A stretch of 64,000 nt of DNA from Acholoe squamosa (Eukaryota; Annelida; Polychaeta; Phyllodocida; Polynoidae), in NCBI GenBank assembly GCA_949317995.1, contig OX439044.1, positions 9,891,141-9,955,140 on the forward strand. Direction: 5' to 3'. A program made the position numbers and the translations under genes. Numbering within the stretch: the stretch's first letter is position 1; every line of letters starts with the position of its first letter. The notes under the pieces were generated by a model. It was not told the origin of the DNA and ran no database searches. It saw nothing but the letters and a program-made list of their open reading frames with translations. Of the stretch, positions 1-12,900 are shown piece after piece.

Positions 1-801
1 CTGAGGGTCTGACATCCCTGGATCACGACTCTTATGAACAGCAATGAAAAAAGTTAATTCCAGTGGGGCTGTTGATGGGGGGTCCCCATGTCCCATGTCG
101 ATTTTAAGAAAAGTTCATGTCACCATGTTGAATTTAAAGAAAGGTTCATGTCCCATGTCACTAAGGCAAAAAAGGCCCATGTCACCATGTCAATTTTAGG
201 GGTCTAGAGCCATTCCAGTCTCTCTCTGTCTCTCTCACCTCTAGATTGTGATACATGCCCATGTCCTATGTCCATAGGACAGCTTGTCATCTAAGTGCAG
301 AAAGGCTGTAACTGCAATTCTGAGTCTAAAGCAAGCCTAACAGGTGCCTCTTTATGCCTTGTTGAAGCAGATGCAGTTACCACCTTGTTGAACTGAGGTG
401 ACGAGGTGGGGTTTATCAATGTATATATTTAGCCTTTTGATGTCATTTCAAATTTGGTGACCAGGGGTCATGATAATGGAATTTGACGCAACGCCATAAA
501 TTGTGATAATGTTATCAAATGGGGCGCCACTATATGACTTCATATGAAGGGCCCTCACGGTCGGTGCGGATCCCTAGCGGAGGGGGGGGGAAGGCACTTC
601 CCGAAGCTTTGGCTACCATGTGCAAACATGGTTCTCGGGGAGGTTTTTTTTAGGCCAAAGGATGGGCCCTGAAGGCACTTTGATGCTTTTTAAGCGATTT
701 TGAAGGGAAATGGGCTACTTTTCGGCCAAATATTGACATTCTCAGTTGCGAAATGGTGTAATATCAGCCTATTTATTTTACCATAATGTCTCCTTTCTAC
801 C
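1..801. other. No gene seen; short CATGTC sub-repeats
   Basis: 60-200 repeats CCATGTCACCATGTC-type motifs with AATTTTA spacers, reminiscent of dispersed repeat C. The rest is unremarkable; no LRR-coding continuation of the F-box gene was found. Confidence 0.5.
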
Positions 802-1131
802 TTTTCCTGGAGATTTTTCCGCGTAGAAGGCGCGTCTTATACGCGAATCAGATCGTTCATGGGTCTTATACGCGGGAGGGAAATTGCCTTGAGTTGGGGG
901 TGCGCCTTATACGCGAGTTTTTCCAACATCTCATAGAGCCAGCAGCACGGCAGACAGGGAGGTGTCGACACGCGAGACAGCCCCCTTGTGAGTTGGGGGG
1001 GGCGCCTTGTACGCGGGTTTTTCCAGAAATCGATCCGGAAGAGGTAGGTGCGCCTTCTACGTGAAAAGGCATTCTCTGAGTTGGGGGTGCGCCTTCTATG
1101 CGAGCTGCGCCTTCTACGCGGGAGATTACGG
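802..1131. mobile_element. MITE family T (CCGTAATC termini)
   Basis: Eroded left end (TTTTTCCGCGTAGAAGGCGC) and intact right end (CGCGGGAGATTACGG followed by TA). It shares the internal CAGCAG/GTGTCGACACG segment with the copy at 58159. The extra right end at 1349 comes from the tandem duplication. Confidence 0.75.
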
Positions 1132-1384
1132 TATTGTTCTTTGCTGCTGACCTGTGACCACCCCAGTTTCGCGTAGGGGGCGCCTTCTACGCGAAACAGC
1201 CCCCCTGTGAGTTGGGGGGGCGCCTTGTACGCGGGTTTTTCCAGAAATCGATCCAGAAGAGGTAGGTGCGCCTTCTACGTGAAAAGGCATTCTCTGAGTT
1301 GGGGGTGCACCTTCTACGCGAGCTGCGCCTTCTACGCGGGAGATTACGATATTGTTCTTTGCTGCTGACCTGTGACCACCCCAG
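977..1384. repeat. Tandem duplication, period 218 bp
   Basis: About 190 bases (977-1166) recur at 1195-1384, ending both times in CTGCTGACCTGTGACCACC. Each copy contains the right end of a CCGTAATC-type MITE. Confidence 0.85.
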
Positions 1385-2307
1385 AAGAGAGGCTATTCTC
1401 TGTCTCTAAGGTGTAAATGCTAGCTGTACCATATACATGGCCTATGGGCTACCTTCAACTATATTATATACCAAAAACATATACACCAATACCGATGTGT
1501 ACAGAGACAGAGTATGTGCCAAATTTCCCTCTTTGTTCCTATGTCTGTCAGAATCTCTCATTGTTTCAATGTGATTTTGTGAGGCGGTCTATGTATATAT
1601 AAGTATGTGATTGACGTCTAGTCAATCACATAATTAGGGTATGGTTTTTGAGACTTCCCCCAGAAAAGGGTCTCATTTTCAGTTATTGTCCCATTAAAAG
1701 GGCATCAAATTGAAGGTCTTGTTTGCACGTGGAAATTATAGAAAAGATGGGGAGTGCCTCCCGGGGTTCTGACCCTAGTGGGCGTGGGGTAGAACTATGA
1801 GGGTTGCTACTTGACCTAAGGTATTCCTCAACAGTCATTTTGAGGTCCCAAATCTTGTAAATGTTTGAGATTGAAATCACGAGGTATTCATTATTAATGT
1901 TGTGTACACCTACCACCATCCCACAACCCTCGTGTGAAAGAGCGGAGTAAAATGTTCCTTACACTATGGTCCTGGACAACTAAATTCAACATGTTGACAT
2001 GGGTATTTCTAAAATCACCAAGTAACATGGCCATCAGTGGTATGAGGAAAAAAATAAGTGACACAAGAATTCTTAAATTGCATCAATGTATCATGTAACG
2101 GTCGGTTCTTAGAGGTAACATAGGATTCAAGTCCAGGGCCCCAATATTACTGTTTTCACATTTCTTGTAGCATTCTCAAATGTAAGATTTAAAGCTCAAG
2201 AGGAATGTTAAAAATCAAAATGCTTCTGTTTACTAGACCCTTCACAAGTAAGGGCAAGAAATCTTAATGTCTATATATGAACCTTAATTACAGGGAAGAG
2301 GGAAAAA
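1385..2307. other. No gene seen; one perfect palindrome
   Basis: TATGTGATTGAC at 1604 and GTCAATCACATA ending near 1632 form a short hairpin. A minus open frame at 1683-1919 has no splice signals or recognisable domain. Confidence 0.5.
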
Positions 2308-2644
2308 CCTTTAAAGGCCGCTGATGCAGGAGTACATCATGCCCATTGGTCGGGAGTTTATGTATCAGCAGCCTTTAAAGGGTTGTGGGTCGCAGAATGC
2401 TCTGATCCGGTTTATCATGCATTGGTCGTTGACTTGTATCAATGCAACCCCCGGGATGTAAGTAACCCTGGCGAGTTACTCGCCTTGGCTGCATTACTGC
2501 ATCATGCTGACCCCAGTACATCATGACGGTGATTCACCCTCTGCAAGTGTCTTGGTGCATCATGGAAGAAAGCGACATGAGACTTTACCCTTTAATGACT
2601 GCATCAGGCTCACTCAATGGCACGATGCACCAATGAGGATGTCC

Positions 2645-3525
2645 ATGGCTCTATGATCATTATCATGACTCTATGATCATTTTCATGACTCTATGATCAT
2701 TATCATGACTCTATGATCATTATCATGCCTCTATGATCATTATCATGCCTCTATGATCATTTTCATGACTCTATGATCATTTTCATGACTCTATGATCAT
2801 TTTCATGACTCTAGGATCATTATCATGGCTCTATGATCATTTTCATGACTCTATGATCATTTTCATGACTCTAGGATCATTTTCATGACTCTATGATCAT
2901 TTTCATGACTCTATGATCATTTTCATGACTCTAGGATCATTTTCATGACTCTATGATCATTTTCATGACTCTATGATCATTTTCATGACTCTATGATCAT
3001 TTTCATGACTCTAGGATCATTTTCATGACTCTAGGATCATTTTCATGACTCTAGGATCATTATCATGGCTCTATGATCATTTTCATGACTCTATGATCAT
3101 TTTCATGACTCTAGGATCATTTTCATGACTCTAGGATCATTATCATGACTCTATGATCATTATCATGCCTCTATGATCATTATCATGACTCTATGATCAT
3201 TTTCATGACTCTAGGATCATTTTCATGACTCTATGATCATTTTCATGACTCTAGGATCATTTTCATGACTCTATGATCATTTTCATGACTCTATGATCAT
3301 TTTCATGACTCTAGGATCATTATCATGGCTCTATGATCATTTTCATGACTCTATGATCATTTTCATGACTCTAGGATCATTTTCATGACTCTAGGATCAT
3401 TATCATGACTCTAGGATCATTATCATGCCTCTATGATCATTATCATGACTCTATGATCATTATCATGACTCTAGGATAATTATTATGACTCTAGGATCAT
3501 TTTCATGACTCTATGATCATTATCA
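2645..3525. repeat. 20-bp minisatellite, about 44 copies
   Basis: Tandem units of the type GACTCTATGATCATTTTCAT vary mainly at three positions (TAT/TAG, TTT/TAT, gACT/gGCT/gCCT). Each unit contains the palindrome ATGATCAT. The array is AT-rich and noncoding. Confidence 0.97.
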
Positions 3526-3577
3526 GGTTTCTAGATTTTATCAGTGTGAGGAGGACTTCATATATCTGTTGGATATA

Positions 3578-3753
3578 CACTCGGCCCTTGCTTCCTCGAC
3601 CCTTTAATTCCTCAGATCCCTCATTACCTCAGACAGATGATCTTCAACTATCTCTATGTTTTCTATTATATTTGGACTTACATCCTCGGACAATTTGCTT
3701 CCCCAGACATTTTTCCTTGCATTTTTCAAATCTGAGGAAGCAAGGGTCGACTG
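3578..3753. mobile_element. Tc1/mariner-like (pogo-type) MITE, 176 bp
   Basis: Termini CACTCGGCCCTTGCTTCCTC and GAGGAAGCAAGGGTCGACTG with TA on each side. It lies at the edge of the 20-bp minisatellite zone. Confidence 0.75.
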
Positions 3754-3879
3754 TAATGCATTGCTGTAATAGCTGCTTGGTCGCATTTTCTGAATTCATT
3801 TACTTATGGTTCTGTATTCTATTATCAGTTAGAAATACAGCATTGCTGTAATAGCTGCTCGGTCTTATTTTCTAGATTC

Positions 3880-4110
3880 ATATACTTATGGTTAGTTATT
3901 ATTATCAGTTAATGCATTATTACTGACACATTCTGGCTAATTGCTGACAAATAGTGAGTAATTACTGACATATATCGACTAATTGCTGACAAATAGTGCA
4001 TAATTATTGAAATATTTTAACTAATTGCTGAAACATAGTGCATAATTACTGACACATTTTGACTGATTGCTGACAAATAGTGCACAGGTACTGACATATT
4101 TTGACAAATA
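3880..4110. repeat. Degenerate tandem repeat, period about 43 bp
   Basis: Alternating TAATTGCTGACAAATAGTGC and TAATTACTGACACATTTTG-type units, about five copies. Confidence 0.7.
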
Positions 4111-4560
4111 TCAGTCAAGGCATGATGCACCAATGAATCAATGGTTCTTTTACTGCTGTTTATCAACGGGTTTCAACATGGATATATCAATTTCAAGGTT
4201 TTCCACTATGCCAATTCTATTTTTTAAACTTTCAGACCCATATTCCCAATGGTTGCTGAAATAGAGTGCATCATACCAGTCAAGGCATGATGCACAAATG
4301 AATCATTAACTATTTCTCAGCTGTTTATTGACAGATTTCAAAGTGGAATATATCAACGTTAATGTTTTCAAGCATACTGATTTTATTTTTTAAACTTTAA
4401 GATCCATATTCCGGATGGATTCAGAGATAGAGTGCATCATGCCAATCTGGCATGAATTAATGCCTATTTCTCAATTGTTTATTGACAGATTTCAAAGTGC
4501 AATATATCGAGTTTAATGTTTTCAAGCACAATGATTCTATTTTTTCAATGTATAGACATG
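4110..4560. repeat. Tandem repeat, about 170-bp units, 2.6 copies
   Basis: Segments sharing CTGTTTATTGACAGATTTC, TTTAATGTTTTCAAGCA and GATTCTATTTTTTAAAC occur three times in a row; divergence suggests an old duplication. Confidence 0.7.
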
Positions 4561-4921
4561 TATAGACGTGTAGATGCACCAGTCTCGCCAGCACTTCATT
4601 GGAGAATCATGCCGACCCTACGGGGTTGAGACATCATGATGATCAATGGGCACGATGCACTCCTGCATCAGCAGCCTTTAAAGATTTAAAATATAAAGGT
4701 AAACAAGGCCTTGCCTAGTGGCTACAATGGTTTTTACGACACCAAGAGATGACACCTGAGCTGCAGGGGTGAGGGGACCTATAATGAGCACATTCATATT
4801 TTACACCTTTTTCTGAGAACTCTATCTTTGTGCATTATGGGCACTTTACGACTTAGGTTACTTCTACATTTTTCTGGTGGGGAGGGTGTATATTTAGAGT
4901 GGTGGCCCATAAAATCTGACT

Positions 4922-5283
4922 GGGCCGTAAAAAAAAAAGAAGTTGTGTTTCCAGTAACCTGACTGACCCTAGCAAAAGAGAGCCAAAAATAATTTGGGTG
5001 ACTTTTTTAATTTTCTTTAGGAATTTTTCTTAATTTTTAGAAAAATTTCATACTTTTTGAGGTTTTTTATATTTTGTCATCCATTTTCCTTTTCATATTG
5101 TTCCCCTTCACAGTCGTCAACTTTTTCCATCATTATTTTGCAATGAAATCAAAGAATTTGATACATTAATTTATATGCGCCCTAACATTTCCTATATATA
5201 TATGTAAGGAAAAAAAATCCGACCTACCAACACTACCGTTTCAGGTCATGTTACTGGAAACAAACAATATATTTTTTGGCCCT
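4922..5283. mobile_element. Foldback element with GGGCC..AAAA termini
   Basis: GGGCCGTAAAAAAAAAAGAA with TTTCCAGTAACCTGAC at the left is mirrored by GTCATGTTACTGGAAACA with ATATTTTTTGGCCC at the right. A related half occurs at 9330-9412. Confidence 0.75.
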
Positions 5284-5451
5284 GTATGACGTTTAGAGTT
5301 GTTAGGGTTATGTGTCTCAGCAGTAAGTCGATATCCAAGTTTCCCTCCCCATCACATTTTTTTCATTCTCCTTCTTGTGTTCACTCTTCCCTGAAGTAAC
5401 TTGTACTCAGGAGAGGGGGGGGGGATTCAAATCTACACGCCAGAACTGCAT

Positions 5452-6060
5452 AGGTGCATCATGCCGCCCCACTGGGAGTGTATCAACCCTGTAAAGATGC
5501 CATGATGCATGATACACCCTTTAACTCTTTGAGGCTCTCTAATACATTAGTTAGACAATAAACAACGATCTTCTTCACATCAAGACTGTCTGTTGTCCTA
5601 TAATGCACGAATACATCTGAGTGCATTATAGGACAACAGGCAGTCAAGATGTGAAGAAGGAGTTGTCTATTGTCTTTATAAAACGTTCTACATTTCATTC
5701 CAATCACTTAAGTGCCCAATTAAGGTATCTCTAGACCAATTAATGGCCCTTGACTTGTTTACAGCTATGGTGACCTTGCTCAGGTGTGCACTACACTCCT
5801 ATAATGCACTCAAGGTCACTTCTAGCGTGCAGCAGAGCACTGCCAGCCATTTTATAATGGTGCATCATCATGCACATTAGTCGGTATGATGCCCCAATGA
5901 AGGGCACTGGGGGCATCATGCTGATCCTCCGGGAGTTTATTCAGTCGGCATCAGGATGACAAATATTCATGATGCATTAACGCATCAGCGACCCTTTATG
6001 CGTTAAACCCTGATAGTGCACCAATGCATCATGACCTTTGATTGTCATGATACATGAATG
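5452..6060. mobile_element. Palindromic family P, degraded copies
   Basis: GTGCATCATGCCGCCCC with a closing CATGATACACCC (5452-5525), then from 5860 TGGTGCATCATCATGC to CGCATCAGCGACCCTTTATG. A separate 57-base-arm inverted repeat (5552-5675) lies between. Confidence 0.6.
5552..5675. repeat. Inverted repeat, arms about 57 bp
   Basis: TTCTTCACATCAAGACTGTC ... TAATGCAC and its near-perfect inverse GTGCATTA ... TCAAGATGTGAAGAA are separated by about 14 bases (CATCTGAG core). It would form a long hairpin. Confidence 0.9.
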
Positions 6061-6556
6061 CAGCACTGGCAGAAAAAAAACTCAGCAGAGCTGCATTCAT
6101 GTTTGTTTTTTTATATAATAATCTTTATTGACCGATCCACTACATGCCATAGTGATAATAAATGCCAGTCATCTGTGTGGTTGTAAAATTAAATCAAGTG
6201 GCATCTTATGATAAGGAAAAAAAAGAAAGAAAAAAGACAGTATTCTGCCTGGTATGAAAGTCCTAAATCACACAATCAAGGTCACTTAGGAGAATGGTGA
6301 TATTTACAATGAACGATGAGATTATTTTGTCATCCTTTTAATAGTTATTTATTCAATCCTTATGCGATTGAGATGTGATTTCTGAAAAGCACATAGAAAA
6401 AAATGAACAAAGTACAATAAGATATATACATTACATACAAGATTGTGGCCTCTAAGACCCTTTGGATCACACAAAAAGTGTCTGCTTGATCGACTGCCAT
6501 TTGATGATGCACAAGAAAGAAGAAAAAAATACAAAAATACAAAAGTACATAGATTA

Positions 6557-6789
6557 CCGTAAACTCCCGCGTATAAGACGCGTCCTCTACGCCAAACAAA
6601 TGCCCTGTGCGTCTTATAGGATCTCTTCAAGTTGGGGGTGCGTCTTATACGAGGGGTAATTTTACTATAGAAATGTACTAATCTTACAAATTTACGCATT
6701 AAAATGTGCGTCTTATACGCGAAAATGCATGTGCTGAGTTTGGGGTGCGTCCTATACGCGCAACGCGTCTTCTACGCGGGAGATTACAG
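6557..6789. mobile_element. MITE family T, 233-bp copy
   Basis: Inverted termini CCGTAAACTCCCGCGTATAA and CTACGCGGGAGATTACAG, with TA on both sides. The interior repeats CGTCTTATACGCG-type motifs in both orientations. Closest relative is the copy at 18293. Confidence 0.9.
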
Positions 6790-6825
6790 TAGATCAGGAT
6801 TATACATAATATCAATCCCGTAGGG

Positions 6826-6934
6826 TCAGCATGATGCACCAATGAAGTGCTGGGGAGTAGACTCGCCAGTACTTCATTGGAGCATCGTGCCGACCAATGG
6901 GCATGATGCACCAATGCATTAGCGGCCATTAAAG
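6826..6934. mobile_element. Palindromic family P copy
   Basis: TAGGGTCAGCATGATGCACC, AAGTGCTGG/CCAGTACTT hairpin and GCATTAGCGGCCATTAAAG right end. Ends 19 bases into the intron after exon 11 of the F-box gene. Confidence 0.85.
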
Positions 6935-6953
6935 TTTCAAAGTGGCTCCTTAC

Positions 6954-7065
6954 CTTCCAGCACTGTCCTAGGTTGAGGATAGTTAGGGCCTTACAAGAGG
7001 ACGCTATACTGGCCGCAGAACGCGGCGTCATGTTGAAACATCCAAACAACTCCAACGTCTTCAGG
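6954..7065 (-). CDS. F-box/LRR gene, exon 11: LRR (last visible exon)
   Basis: It codes LKTLELFGCFNMTPRSAASI and the start of the next repeat, LTILNLGQCWK, ending in phase 0 at a GTAAGG donor. The acceptor is CCACTTTCAG. No continuation exon was found at 1-6,953, so the gene presumably runs off the left edge. A palindromic MITE ends 19 bases into the downstream intron. Confidence 0.88.
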
Positions 7066-8555
7066 CTGAAAGTGGAAAAAACAGAGCTGGTAAAAAAGAA
7101 AAATTCTTTTTTTATTCATCCTTTTTTTTATGTTGTTGTTGAACAGTCATTTAGTTTTCTGTCCATAATGAAAGCATGTATCTAATAGAAAACTCCACCA
7201 AAAGCCTTGTAACAGGATCTATTACTATATCCATTAAACCACCTTCAGAACCCAAACCTACTTGTGCCTATACATGGGGTCCGAGAAAAACGTGGGTGTG
7301 CCATGTCGGATTTTACAGATAGGGCCGTGTCGCCGTGTCACTTTTTACCTAATGCAATCCGCTCTCCCCACCCGTGTTTGTCGATTTTTAAAGGGCTGTG
7401 GTGCACGTGTCGAATCTAATAACCCTCCCCCATGTTGCCGTGTTGCGCAAGTCGATTTTTACCCATGTGTAGGCAGCTACTTGGGGGTTTAAACCCAAAT
7501 TCGGCTTGTGGCATTTTCTCAACGGAGGAATTCAATTTTAATATGAGGGAAGTATTTTATCAAGTCAAGTATTTATAGTTTGCCATTTTAAAATGGTGCC
7601 AAATTCGGCTTCTAAATTGTCCTGAAGTTATGCACCAATTAGATGCTGGCGGGCCTAATCGCCAGCACTTAATGAAGAGCAAGCCAGCACTTCATTGGTG
7701 CATCATGACGACCAATGGGCATGATGCTTTAATACATCAGCAACCTTAAAGTGTTAAACATATAAGGGGTTAAAATGCAATTAGGCAATAGTTAAAACGT
7801 CCATTCTGCACAACGACAGCAGTCTGCACAACGACAGCTGATTCGCTGTGGCAGAGACATTTTAGATGTATGGTTATAACATGATCTGACTAGATATTGT
7901 GATATGTACAATAAAAGAAGCTGAAAGGTTTGCAGTGTGCTCTTTCATTACTACCGCAATCTCCCACGTATAAGACGCACCCCTAACTTGCCAATGGCTG
8001 TTTCGCGTATAAGACGCACCCTTAAGGTATATATGCTTATTATGTTCCTTTGTCTTCCCATGTATTCATTACAAAAGTTCTCTAGTCACGAACCGTACAT
8101 ACATCAGTGAGACAAAATACACACAAAAAACTCAGAAATCTGACACTACACTGTTAGCTATGTGCCTACGTGTGTGCTCCCAACTTGGTGAGTATTCTTC
8201 TACCTACCGTAATAGTATGTGTGTATGTGCGCTTTGGATGTAAGGCGAACCCCAACATGAGGAACCCCTAAAAGGCACATCTGACACTTTATTTAGAATA
8301 GTTAAGTTCTACTTTAAAGCTTGATGTCCTCACATACGAGGCGCACCAAAAACCAATCCTATCGTATAAGATGCATTAGCGGGTCGATCGTTGTGTAAGT
8401 GAAAGCTACACCTTTATATATTTGGGCTATTACAGTTTTCTATATATTTAGAACTCCTCCAACTTACAATTTCATCATTTATTTTCAAATCTCATACAAC
8501 CCCATCAAACATCTCTTGTCTCTGTGTATGTCTCTGTCTGTCTGTCTGTCTCTCC

Positions 8556-8588
<33 letters not shown>

Positions 8589-9913
8589 AAATTCTTTGAA
8601 ATTTTAATCAAGGATCACATTTGATTACAAATTTCATTGTCCTGATTGCGCCAAAAAAATTACAAGCAAAATCACAGTTCTGACCAAGTGACAATCATAA
8701 GGCGATGACATAACTTAAACATTGACAGACAGCAGAAAAGTCAACATGACACTGTTTGTGTACATCCGGTCTTATTACAGCAGACGCTGGTCACACGCCA
8801 ATTCCAACATGGCCACGGATTCCAATATGGCTGCCAATTATAAAATCGCCACCCGGTCACCGACAACACATCTAAGACAACAGAGGGCACTATGTGCATA
8901 TCTCTAAGGTTGTTTTTATTTTGCCATGGGATAAGCATTTAGGGAGGGTGTGACCATGTAGCTTGACTATAAAAGTATGTAAATAAAGGTTTTGATTACC
9001 CAGGCTGTTTGGTAGGGGTGTGAGGTGTAATATAGACACCGTCCAATTACCAAGAATATTCTCTACCTGTCATTAGATTCATTTATTTAAGAACCATAAA
9101 ACCCCAGGCATATAAAACCTCGCCTTTAAGCCAAAAGAACTGATAAGATGGGACCAGCATGTCCCTGCAAGTGGGTGTTAACCATGAACCAGGGACAAGG
9201 TACCCATCATGGTATGTCTTATCAGTGGTTTTTACCTCAACCAGCAAAATTCAAAATGGTGGATCCACTAGGCATCCATACTGAGTTCTATAAGCCACAC
9301 ACAGAATTTTGGGACATCTTGTAAAACCACTAGGCCAAAAAAAGGTGTTTTCCAGTAACCCGACCGACCCTAGCATAACAGAGCCGTTTTTCTTTTTTTG
9401 TCAATTTTTTTAACTTTTTTTTTGTAACAACACAAGGTGCAGGGTGAATTTTGACCCTTGTGACGGTCATAGGGCAATTTTTTTCGCGCACACGCAAAAT
9501 TATTTCATCCGTTATCAGTGAAAAAGCCTGCATGTTACTAAAGGGCGCGATCACGTGCGATTTTCGTCCCCATGGGATTGGTAAAGAAAATCTTCCCATA
9601 GAGAGGGGGGCGAGGCCAAATTTTTTTTTTGCACATCTGTGGGAAAGCCTAGCAGCACCCCCCCCCCCTTGTTGTTAAAAACTGATCCCCCCTAAAGGGT
9701 CAGCATGATGCTACAGTGCAGTACTAGCTAGACTCGGGATTCCTGTATCCGTGTATCATAAAATCCAAGGAACATAAACTCAGGGGCATAATGCGAACTT
9801 TTAAGGACTAATGTACAATACCGTAAGGCTTGCACTTTCAATGCTTCGCATAACATTTCTGCTAATTGAGGACCCTTGTTTCAGTACAGTATAAAGACAC
9901 AATGCACTGATTA

Positions 9914-9982
<69 letters not shown>

Positions 9983-12900
9983 GAGCCACAGGCAAAGAGA
10001 CATCTACCATATAGATGTGTATATATGCAAAACGATGGAATGAGGGTGTGATTTGTGGGCAGGGTTTCGACAATATAGAACAGTACAAAAACTTCAAGCT
10101 CCAGGCTTCAGGGTGTGGCTTATCGCTTTTACTAGAACTCAGGGCATTGGCTGAAGACCAGCCTGTATATTGGGGACATGATTGGGAACATGATACAGGC
10201 AGGCCATGCCTAAGAAGTTAACAGTCAATCATCACATGTTTTCAAACTTACACTCAAGAGGGTACCCTAATACCCTAATGGGTTACCTGTCTCTCCCTTT
10301 AAAGATATTTGGAACATAAATTGTGATTTGAGATCTCAAACTCCCAACTAGTCGAGTTCAAGTGAACTGTTCCCCAGGATCTGGGGAAAAATAACATCGG
10401 GGCACATAGTTTCAAGCAGACATGAGGGAAGCAGGGCAAAAGAAAAAAAATTCAAATTTTGCAAAACCTTGTTTCCATAATTCCCCACAAATACAAATGC
10501 AGCCATGAAGCCCTTCCTTGAAATCAAATGGGAATCTCAAGCGGCATTGTACAACAACATGCGTCTTCTTCAGGTGGGAGAGGGACTTGCCAACGCTAAC
10601 ACAGCACAGCTTCCAGCATAGTGGGGAATTTTTTGTCCACAAATGCTCAGCTTTATTTGAGTCCAAACGACACCATGTGGGAAACCTTCCTTATTTGTCA
10701 ATAAATATCGATGAAAACAGCAGTGAGCAAAAAAAAAAGGGGATTTTAAAGGTATAAAAGTGTGTACCTAATTCAGATTGCATTTTAGCCCATCTGTACT
10801 TGTTTTCCAGCCTGCTGGCAGTAAATTTGAAAAGAAAGGGCATTTAAAGAGCTGCCTGCAAATTGTTTTAAAGCTTAAACCCCATTTGTCATCATAATAC
10901 GTGAATGCAGTCATGGTGAGTAGACTCATGGGCCTGCATTCCTGCATCATGTCGATCCTACATGGTTGATGCTCTCCAAATGGCATGGTACACATATGCA
11001 GTGCTGGAGAGTCAAATGCCCGGCAGGCATTGGTGCATCTTGACAGCCTGGGCACATGAACCTTGAGACATTATGCTGCCATTAAGGGTTTAACCCTTTA
11101 AAGGCCGCTAACGCATTAATGCATCATGCCCATTGTTCATGATGTATGAATGCAGCCCTGGTGAGTTACTTGCCAGGGCTAAATTCATGATTCATGTCGG
11201 CCGAACAGGGTGGACACATCCTCAGAAGTTTGAAGTTTTAACACTGTTTATTGGCTTCTCGAAACACTTAAACATAAGTTATTACAATAAGTCGCCATGT
11301 GCAATAAATGATACAATAGTTATACACAGGTTCATTTGAGTCATAATTGAAGTTCAGGCGGTTTCCATGAAACCATCATGTGCATTTACACTAAACAAGA
11401 CATACAATTCATATAAGTCATACATTACCCAAGGTGTTTAAGACCTCTCCTTTCAGACATGCTTTAAAATTGTTTAGAGTATCCTTCTGTTGTATATCAC
11501 TCGTTAGAGTTTCCCAAAGACGGTTACCTCTATATAGCGGACTAACCCTGTATGCTTCATAGACTGGTCTATTCACCTTTAACTTCTTCTTATCATGTCC
11601 TCTTAATAACCTAGGCGGTACCAATATATGATCAATATCTTGAGCATATTTATACATTAGGCATGTCAAGGACTTTCTTCTCCTTCTGTCTAGAGTGTCC
11701 ACCTTACACTGATGTAGTAAATCGGCTACATGCATATCTTGGGCATTTCTTATCTTTAAACAAGCCCTAAGGCAGTGATTTTGGATTACATCAATGTGGT
11801 CTACAATGGTCTTGGGTCCACTGTCTAGGATATAACTGCAATATTCTAAAGTTGGTACAATCATTTGTTTGTAAATACGCAGGGAATCATCTCTATCAAC
11901 ATATTTCACTATATTTCTCAATTGTTTCAGCTTAGTTGTACCCATCGTATCAACTTTTTTACAATGTGATTTAAAAGTTAAACCACTATCTATTATAACA
12001 CCAAGGTATGAAAAACTCTGTACAACAGCTAATCTGGTACCCTGCATAAAAAGCTAGGGCAGTCTCGCCAGCACTTCATTGGTGCATCATGACGATCAAT
12101 GGGCAAGATGCACTCCTGCATCAGCCGCCCCTAAGGGTTTAACTAAAGTGTTACTCACTGTTTTCCATGCTTGGTGACCAGCGCGTGGATGGCTTCATCT
12201 GTCACCACCTGACAACCGTTGAGACATACGCTCTCCAACCTACATGGGAAAATCAGTGAAAGTAGTCATTCTCTAACATCAATTGGTACATATATCCTGT
12301 TTAGGGGATATAACATCGTCGCCTTATTTCAAGAAGGTTACAAGTTTTGCAGGAGAGGCAAAAGGTTGATACAGCAATATTGCACTGGGGTCTGTGAGCA
12401 CACATATTGTAGAAGAGCTTCAGTACTTTCACAGTAAGTAGATAAAGACCGATAGATGTTAAAGCAGAGGAAATCTCAATTTTGCCAAAATGTCAGTTAC
12501 AACCTTCTTGCACTAAGGAGACATGAAAAATTGGTGAATTATAAGTAGTATAGAAAAAGTAATTTGATGTAAGTAATGTAGTATTCAAAATACAGATATG
12601 GTATGACTACTGTCCAAAGCAGGGGTGTGGGAAGCAGTTGCAGAGTTCTGGGAGAGTGCAGGGGTTTTCGGCCATTTTCACTCTTTTTGGAAATATTGAT
12701 TTGGTTTGAATAATTTAGGAAATGGTGATTTGATATGAGTAGTATAGGAAATGGTGATTTGATATGAGTAGTATAGGAAATGGTGATTTGGTGTGAGTAG
12801 TTTAGGAAATGGAGATTTGATATGAGTAGTATAGAAAATGGAGATTTGGTGTGAGTAGTATAGAAAATGGTGATTTGGTGTGAGTAGTATAGAAAATGGA

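Larger units (their letters stand above)
2308..4684. mobile_element. Palindromic family P, 2.4-kb composite element
   Basis: The left end (CCTTTAAAGGCCGCTGATGC then AGGAGTACATCATGCCCATT) is mirrored at the right (CAATGGGCACGATGCACTCC then TGCATCAGCAGCCTTTAAAG). A short arm also closes at 2384, so two nested units may share the left end. The 20-bp minisatellite, a pogo-like MITE and AT-rich tandem repeats lie inside. Confidence 0.65.
8600..10895. other. Intron 10 sequence outside named repeats
   Basis: Apart from repeat A, the foldbacks at 9330 and the AT array, 8600-9130 and 9990-10895 show no exon-like frame with splice sites and no recognisable element. Confidence 0.5.

Noticed and set aside
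1683-1919. Possible further LRR exon of the F-box gene
   Set aside because: The frame lacks the L..L.L..C pattern and has no donor or acceptor at fitting positions.
8399-8599. Small plus-strand frame ending in a Ser/Leu run
   Set aside because: Translation of the TC microsatellite.
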